A DNA stretch of 64,000 nt from Labilibaculum sp. Its GTDB lineage: Bacteria > Bacteroidota > Bacteroidia > Bacteroidales > Marinifilaceae. The notes under the pieces are model-generated. The model was not told where the DNA came from and did no database searches. It worked only from the letters and a program-made list of their open reading frames with translations. This document shows positions 59,859-64,000 of this stretch, piece by piece. The DNA is taken from the NCBI RefSeq assembly GCF_963664555.1, contig NZ_OY761461.1, forward strand, positions 4,381,769-4,445,768, written 5' to 3'. The translations under genes were made by a program, and so were the position numbers. How positions within the stretch are numbered: position 1 is the stretch's first letter; every line of letters starts with the position of its first letter.

Positions 59859-59883
59859 TTGCTGATAACAATAGAATCAGCAA
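59859..59883 (-). terminator. Possible terminator of the COG2509 flavoprotein gene
   Basis: The stem TTGCTGAT/ATCAGCAA (59859-59866 and 59876-59883) is followed on the minus strand by CAGCTCAATAAATTTTT, a U-rich run after a short gap. It is a weak candidate, 19 bp after the stop. Confidence 0.4.
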
Positions 59884-59901
59884 CCAACAAAATAACTGTA
59901 A

Positions 59902-61293
59902 TTACACTTTCTTTAAAATCTCTCTTGCAATAACAACTCCATTAACCGAGGCCTGCATAAGGCCACGGGTAATTCCAGCTCCATCACCACCTAAATAAAG
60001 ATTTTCAACCGAAGTAGACTGAAAACCATTATCCACTTTAGTGATATTGCTGTAAAATTTTACTTCAACGCCATACAATAATGTTTCATCTGAGGCTAAA
60101 CCTGGTGTCACTTTATCCAGAGCCAAAATCATTTCCTCGATATCTTTCAATATTCTATGAGGCAAAACCAAACTCAAATCTCCGGGTACAGCATCTTTCA
60201 AAGTTGGTATAATATTATTCCGATACAAACGGCTGGACGTTGTTCTCCTCCCCCTTATCAAGTCTCCGAATCGTTGCACCATTATTTGATTATTCGTGAG
60301 CATATTTGCCAAACGAGCAATGTGCTTGCCATACTCAATAGGAGCTTTAAAAGGTTCTGTAAATTTCTGCGATACTAATAAAGCGAAGTTAGTATTATCA
60401 CTCTTCAAATCTTTAAAACTATGTCCGTTCACCACAGCCAAATTATCATCGTAATATTCCGACGATACAAAACCACCTGGATTTGAACAAAAAGTGCGCA
60501 CCTTGTCATCAAAAGTATGTGTATAATGAATCAATTTTGCCTCGTAAAAATTGTCATTAATATCCTTCATCACCTCATTCCGGCACTCTAACCGAACTCC
60601 AATGTCTACCACTCCAACTTCGGTAGAAATGCTTTCCTTACTGCACTCCTTCATTAACCAATCTGCGCCATCTCTTCCCACTGATACCATTACTATATCG
60701 GCAAAGTAACTCCCCTTTCCATTTTTAACTCCTTTGATTTTATCTTCCTCTAAAATCAGATTTTCAACAGCGCAGTTAAAATGTACTGCAACACCTCTAT
60801 TAATAAGGTAATCGTATAATTTCCGGTATAATTCCTGAGCTTTTTCAGTGCCCAAATGCCGAACAGGACAATGCACCAACTTCAAATTTGCCTCAATAGC
60901 CTTTTTTCTGATCTTCTGCATTTCAAGGCTCAGCGACTCCCCATGAATATCAGATGCGGCACCAAAATCTAAATACACCTCATCGGTATATTTTATTAAT
61001 TTGATTGTTTCCTCTAAACCCAAATAATCGGGCAAAGTGCCTCCAACCTCGGGCGATAATGAAAGTTTTCCATCAGAAAATGCCCCTGCTCCAGCCCAAC
61101 CGGTAGTAATACTGCACGGCTTACAATGCACACACTTTCCTCCATTGGTATGTTTAGGGCATTTCCGCTTGTCCATTCCTCTCCCTTTTTCAAGGATTAA
61201 AATATTTAAATCATCTCTGTTCTTTACTAATTCATAAGCACAAAAGATACCGGCAGGACCGGCTCCGACAATAATCACATCGTATTTCTTCAT
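59902..61293 (-). CDS. FAD-dependent oxidoreductase, COG2509 type
   Basis: This 463-residue soluble flavoprotein has the dinucleotide-binding motif YDVIIVGAGPAGIFCAYEL at residues 4-22, a cysteine cluster KCPKHTNGGKCVHCKPC near 43-61, and GWAGAGAFSDGKLSLSPEVGG near 65-86. The C-terminal FAD segment is NLYLGGDGAGITRGLMQASVNGVVIAREIL. These match the uncharacterised COG2509 FAD-dependent dehydrogenases. The Cys motif (C-x7-C-x2-C-x2-C) may bind a metal or Fe-S centre. Substrate unknown. It is monocistronic and unrelated in position to the sugar module's operon. Confidence 0.88.
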   Translation of the reverse strand: MKKYDVIIVGAGPAGIFCAYELVKNRDDLNILILEKGRGMDKRKCPKHTNGGKCVHCKPCSITTGWAGAGAFSDGKLSLSPEVGGTLPDYLGLEETIKLIKYTDEVYLDFGAASDIHGESLSLEMQKIRKKAIEANLKLVHCPVRHLGTEKAQELYRKLYDYLINRGVAVHFNCAVENLILEEDKIKGVKNGKGSYFADIVMVSVGRDGADWLMKECSKESISTEVGVVDIGVRLECRNEVMKDINDNFYEAKLIHYTHTFDDKVRTFCSNPGGFVSSEYYDDNLAVVNGHSFKDLKSDNTNFALLVSQKFTEPFKAPIEYGKHIARLANMLTNNQIMVQRFGDLIRGRRTTSSRLYRNNIIPTLKDAVPGDLSLVLPHRILKDIEEMILALDKVTPGLASDETLLYGVEVKFYSNITKVDNGFQSTSVENLYLGGDGAGITRGLMQASVNGVVIAREILKKV

Positions 61294-61452
61294 ACGTTTT
61301 ATTTAAATTTCTTTAGATTAATGCGGCTTACCTAATTTTTGATTTTTCAAAAGGCAAACTTTTAAAAATAGGCATTCTTTCCATTAAAATCACATCAAAC
61401 TCTCTATAATGAATATAAATATTAAGTCGTCCTTAACCAACTACTCATAAAA

Positions 61453-61484
61453 AAAGGCCGAAATGATTATTCATCCCGACCTTT
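61453..61484 (-). terminator. Terminator of the dsbD gene
   Basis: The stem AAAGGCCGAAATGA/TCATCCCGACCTTT (61453-61466 and 61471-61484, with G-U pairs in RNA) has a 4-nt loop and is followed on the minus strand by a T7 tract. Confidence 0.8.
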
Positions 61485-61505
61485 AAAACTATGCAGTAAT
61501 TACTA

Positions 61506-63494
61506 TTATCTGTTCTTAAATTCTTTTTTTCCGTTTTCAAGAAATTCAACAAATGCATCTGCATTTAGATCATAAGCTCTTGGTTCAACCAAGGTCTCTT
61601 CTGCTTTATCCAAAAGCACATAATAAGGTTGTGCATTTACACCAAATCGTGTAATTTGAAAATCAGCATATTTCTTACCTAAGGTCTTTTTCACTTTGCC
61701 ATCATAAGTTGAAGTAATCCAATCAGATTCCGGCAATGTTTGCTTGTCATCAACGTACAAGGCTATAATTACATAATCTTCTCTTAATATTTTCTGCACC
61801 CGCGGATCCGACCAAACATTGGCTTCCATCTCGCGGCAATTCACACATCCGTGTCCAGTAAAGTCAATAAAAATAGGCTTGTTCTGCTCTTTTGCACAAG
61901 CCAATCCTTGCTCAAAATCGAAATATCCTTTTAACCCATGTGGCAAATGAAGATACTCAGCATATTTAGGTGCTTCGCAAAGTTCTTTTGATGCAGATAC
62001 ACTGTTCGTGCCGGATTGATCGCGAACAATTGCAGAAATATCAAAATCCTGAGTTGTTTGGGGCGGCAAATAACCGGATATAGCTTTTAAAGGAGCTCCA
62101 AACATACCGGGAACCATATAAACAACAAATGAAAACGAAACTATTGCAAGCATTAATCGGGGAACCGAAATAAATTTGATATCACTATCGTAACTAAACT
62201 TCAATTTACCCAGTAAATAAAATCCCATCAATGTGAATATCACGATCCAAATACCCAAATAAATTTCACGATCCAACAATCCCCAATGATAAGTCTGATC
62301 TGCAATACTTAAAAATTTTAATCCCAATGCAAGTTCTAAAAATCCTAAGATAACTTTTACTGAATTCAGCCAACCTCCGGATTTAGGCAGGTTGTTCAAC
62401 CACGATGGGAATATTGCAAACAGTGTAAATGGCAATGCAAAAGCTAAAGAGAATCCAAACATCCCAACAATTGGTTCCAAAACCTCTCCTCCAGCCGATT
62501 GAACCAAAATAGATCCAACAATGGGGCCGGTACACGAAAATGAAACCAATACCAATGTAAATGCCATAAAAAATGAACCTGCTATACCACCTTTATCTTC
62601 ATTTGCTACCGACTTATTTACAATCCAACTTGGCATCGTGATCTCAAACATTCCAAAAAATGAAAACGCAAAGAACAAGAATATTATGAAGAACAGGATG
62701 TTCGGAATCCAATGAGTACTTAGCCAGTTGGCAAAACTTGGTCCTAAAGTTACCGCGACAATGGTTCCTATAATAGTGTAAATACCAATAACTGAAACTC
62801 CATAAACAACGGCATTAAAAATTGCTTTTCGTCTGTTTTCTGAACTGTGCATAAAGAAAGAAACCGTCATGGGTATCATTGGAAACACACATGGTGTAAG
62901 AAGAGCTATTAATCCAAAAGAAAATGAAATAAAGAACAAAGACCACAATGAAGTATACTCCTTTCGAGGATTCTTCATCGGATTTATTTTCTCTTTCACT
63001 TTAGGAGTTGACTCAACTGCTGAAGAAGTTTTACCGGCATTCAGTTTGAATTCAAAATCGGGTGTAAACATCACGCACTCGCCTTCGCGGCATGTTTGAT
63101 ATTCCATTTCCCCATTTACTGAAAATGCTGATTCGGACAGTAATTTTATTTTTTGCTTTAGAATTGCCTCACCAACAAAATACTGAATATCCATTTCAAA
63201 AATATCATCGTACTCTGATTTTGGCTTGGTGATCTCTTCCAAATCTCCAATTAATTCATAATTATCCGATTCTGCAAAAGTTGCACTGAACCGAATTGGA
63301 CCACCATCCGGGAAATGCTGGGAATAAAGATGCCATTCGTTGGCTATTTTGGCTGTAAAAACCAAGTTAACTTCATTGTTGCTAACTTTTTCTGTTGAAA
63401 AATCCCAGGATACCGTTTCACGAATTTGTGCTTGAACGGAGATAAGGCTGTTAAGGAAAACTCCAAGAAATAAAATAAGAAGTTTTTGTTTCAT
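61506..63494 (-). CDS. dsbD: Thiol:disulfide interchange protein DsbD
   Basis: This 662-residue membrane protein carries electrons from cytoplasmic thioredoxin to periplasmic thiols. A signal peptide (about 1-22, ISVQAQ) is followed by an N-terminal immunoglobulin-like domain (about 25-155) with EYQTCREGECVMF, then eight helices with the redox cysteines in LLTPCVFPMIPM and VSFSCTGPIVGS. The C-terminal thioredoxin-like domain has the active site GHGCVNCREMEANVW and ends RFGVNAQPYYVLLDKAEE. The domain order is that of full-length DsbD. Monocistronic with a terminator. Confidence 0.95.
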   Translation of the reverse strand: MKQKLLILFLGVFLNSLISVQAQIRETVSWDFSTEKVSNNEVNLVFTAKIANEWHLYSQHFPDGGPIRFSATFAESDNYELIGDLEEITKPKSEYDDIFEMDIQYFVGEAILKQKIKLLSESAFSVNGEMEYQTCREGECVMFTPDFEFKLNAGKTSSAVESTPKVKEKINPMKNPRKEYTSLWSLFFISFSFGLIALLTPCVFPMIPMTVSFFMHSSENRRKAIFNAVVYGVSVIGIYTIIGTIVAVTLGPSFANWLSTHWIPNILFFIIFLFFAFSFFGMFEITMPSWIVNKSVANEDKGGIAGSFFMAFTLVLVSFSCTGPIVGSILVQSAGGEVLEPIVGMFGFSLAFALPFTLFAIFPSWLNNLPKSGGWLNSVKVILGFLELALGLKFLSIADQTYHWGLLDREIYLGIWIVIFTLMGFYLLGKLKFSYDSDIKFISVPRLMLAIVSFSFVVYMVPGMFGAPLKAISGYLPPQTTQDFDISAIVRDQSGTNSVSASKELCEAPKYAEYLHLPHGLKGYFDFEQGLACAKEQNKPIFIDFTGHGCVNCREMEANVWSDPRVQKILREDYVIIALYVDDKQTLPESDWITSTYDGKVKKTLGKKYADFQITRFGVNAQPYYVLLDKAEETLVEPRAYDLNADAFVEFLENGKKEFKNR

Positions 63495-63614
63495 GTGCTA
63501 TAATTTAAATGCTTTAACGCATAAAATTAATATTATAAAGCACCTTAACAAAGCCTTTAACAAAATGATAACAAAGTTTCGAAAACCCTCAAATCAGGAA
63601 TTTTGAAAACTTAA

Positions 63615-64000
63615 TTACAACATCTCAATTTCCTGATTGTTTTTATCGAAGAATTTATAAACCAACATATCGTAAGAAGGAATTTCACGAACAGAAAGCT
63701 TTATTCCAAATTCAGATTGCCATTTTCTACGCAATGTATTCCAAATTCCTTTGTTGATGTATGCTGCAACAAAAGGATGTACTTTTAAAGTAAACTTCTT
63801 GTCATTTTGCTCATCAACCAGTCGCTTAAGACTCTGTTCTATCTGATCGGTAAGCAGAACTGCAGGAGTTATTTTCCCTGAGCCCAAACAAGTTGGACAC
63901 ACTTCTTGAATTTCAACATTCATTTCAGGACGAACACGTTGGCGGGTAATCTGCATTAAACCAAATTTACTCAATGGTAAAATGTTGTGTTTCGTATGGT
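63615..64000 (-). CDS. Ribonuclease G/E family protein, C-terminal part
   Basis: This minus-strand frame is open to the window edge, so about 128 C-terminal residues are present and most of the protein (S1 and catalytic domains) lies beyond base 64000. The visible part begins NILPLSKFGLMQITRQRVRP, a signature of the RNase E/G catalytic core end, then the zinc-link motif EVCPTCLGSGK with its C-x2-C, which joins the subunits in RNase E. A small-domain region without the long RNase E scaffold follows, so the length fits RNase G (Rng/CafA type). An apparent TTG start at 63974 is internal and not used. Confidence 0.9.
   Translation of the reverse strand, partial: HTKHNILPLSKFGLMQITRQRVRPEMNVEIQEVCPTCLGSGKITPAVLLTDQIEQSLKRLVDEQNDKKFTLKVHPFVAAYINKGIWNTLRRKWQSEFGIKLSVREIPSYDMLVYKFFDKNNQEIEML

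Noticed and set aside
1..64000. tRNA, rRNA, tmRNA, riboswitch, phage or intact IS elements
   Set aside because: Spacers were read for the T-loop motif of tRNAs, conserved riboswitch cores, transposase or integrase motifs; nothing convincing was seen. A covariance-model scan would settle the RNA question.

Overview
The window is a chromosomal segment of an AT-rich member of the Bacteroidota. The evidence is a SusC/SusD pair, TonB-dependent receptors with an N-terminal carboxypeptidase-like plug extension, a bamA-skp-skp-murI block, DUF4924, DUF6089 and DUF4269 proteins, and promoter elements of the TTTG/TAnnTTTG type. A marine Marinilabiliales/Marinifilaceae-type bacterium is a reasonable guess, but that rank is inference. 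Both edges cut genes: the P5C dehydrogenase C-terminus on the left and the RNase G/E C-terminus on the right. I see no rRNA, tRNA, CRISPR array, intact insertion sequence or replication origin.

Layout. 1-5.5 kb: proline catabolism (pruA end, proline dehydrogenase) interleaved with a DivIC-like protein, a glycosyltransferase and an OmpH-like protein. 5.6-7.8 kb: nitroreductase and two superoxide dismutases, one with Fe-type and one with Mn-type signature residues. 8-12 kb: MATE exporter, a futalosine-hydrolase-like protein lacking its catalytic motif, folE and fabD. 11.9-18 kb: a 991-residue receiver/PPDK_N fusion, then korB and korA. 18.4-24.5 kb: a four-gene SusC/SusD/lipoprotein operon without any degradative enzyme. 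24.9-34.3 kb: gamma carbonic anhydrase, then the envelope block murI-skp-skp-bamA-uppS-DUF6089-nadK-CBS with divergent pdxJ. 34.5-47.6 kb: mostly housekeeping genes (hydrolase, exonuclease, udk, manA, engB, prs, rplY, pth, S4 protein, DUF4924, DMT transporter, lnt). 47.8-51.7 kb: VIT1 transporter, a large repeat array, a DNPH1-like nucleotide hydrolase with a DUF4269 protein, and a two-CW protein. 51.8-59.6 kb: a LacI-regulated sugar module (TonB receptor, P-loop kinase, GH13 phosphorylase-like enzyme, MFS transporter). 59.9-64 kb: a COG2509 flavoprotein, DsbD and RNase G.

Two things stand out. First, the sugar module combines outer-membrane uptake, inner-membrane transport, a sucrose-phosphorylase-like enzyme and a uridine-kinase-type kinase instead of a normal fructokinase, and it has a clear candidate LacI operator. 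Second, two tandem-repeat arrays, near 35.3-35.56 kb (21-bp unit) and 48.8-49.29 kb (42-bp unit), share an architecture: periods are multiples of 21 bp, unit orientation flips inside the array, and the same short peptide motif is encoded on opposite strands in the two orientations. The first array sits between a hydrolase gene and a decayed copy of that gene's 3' end. A histidine-kinase remnant lies just downstream of the lacI-type gene.
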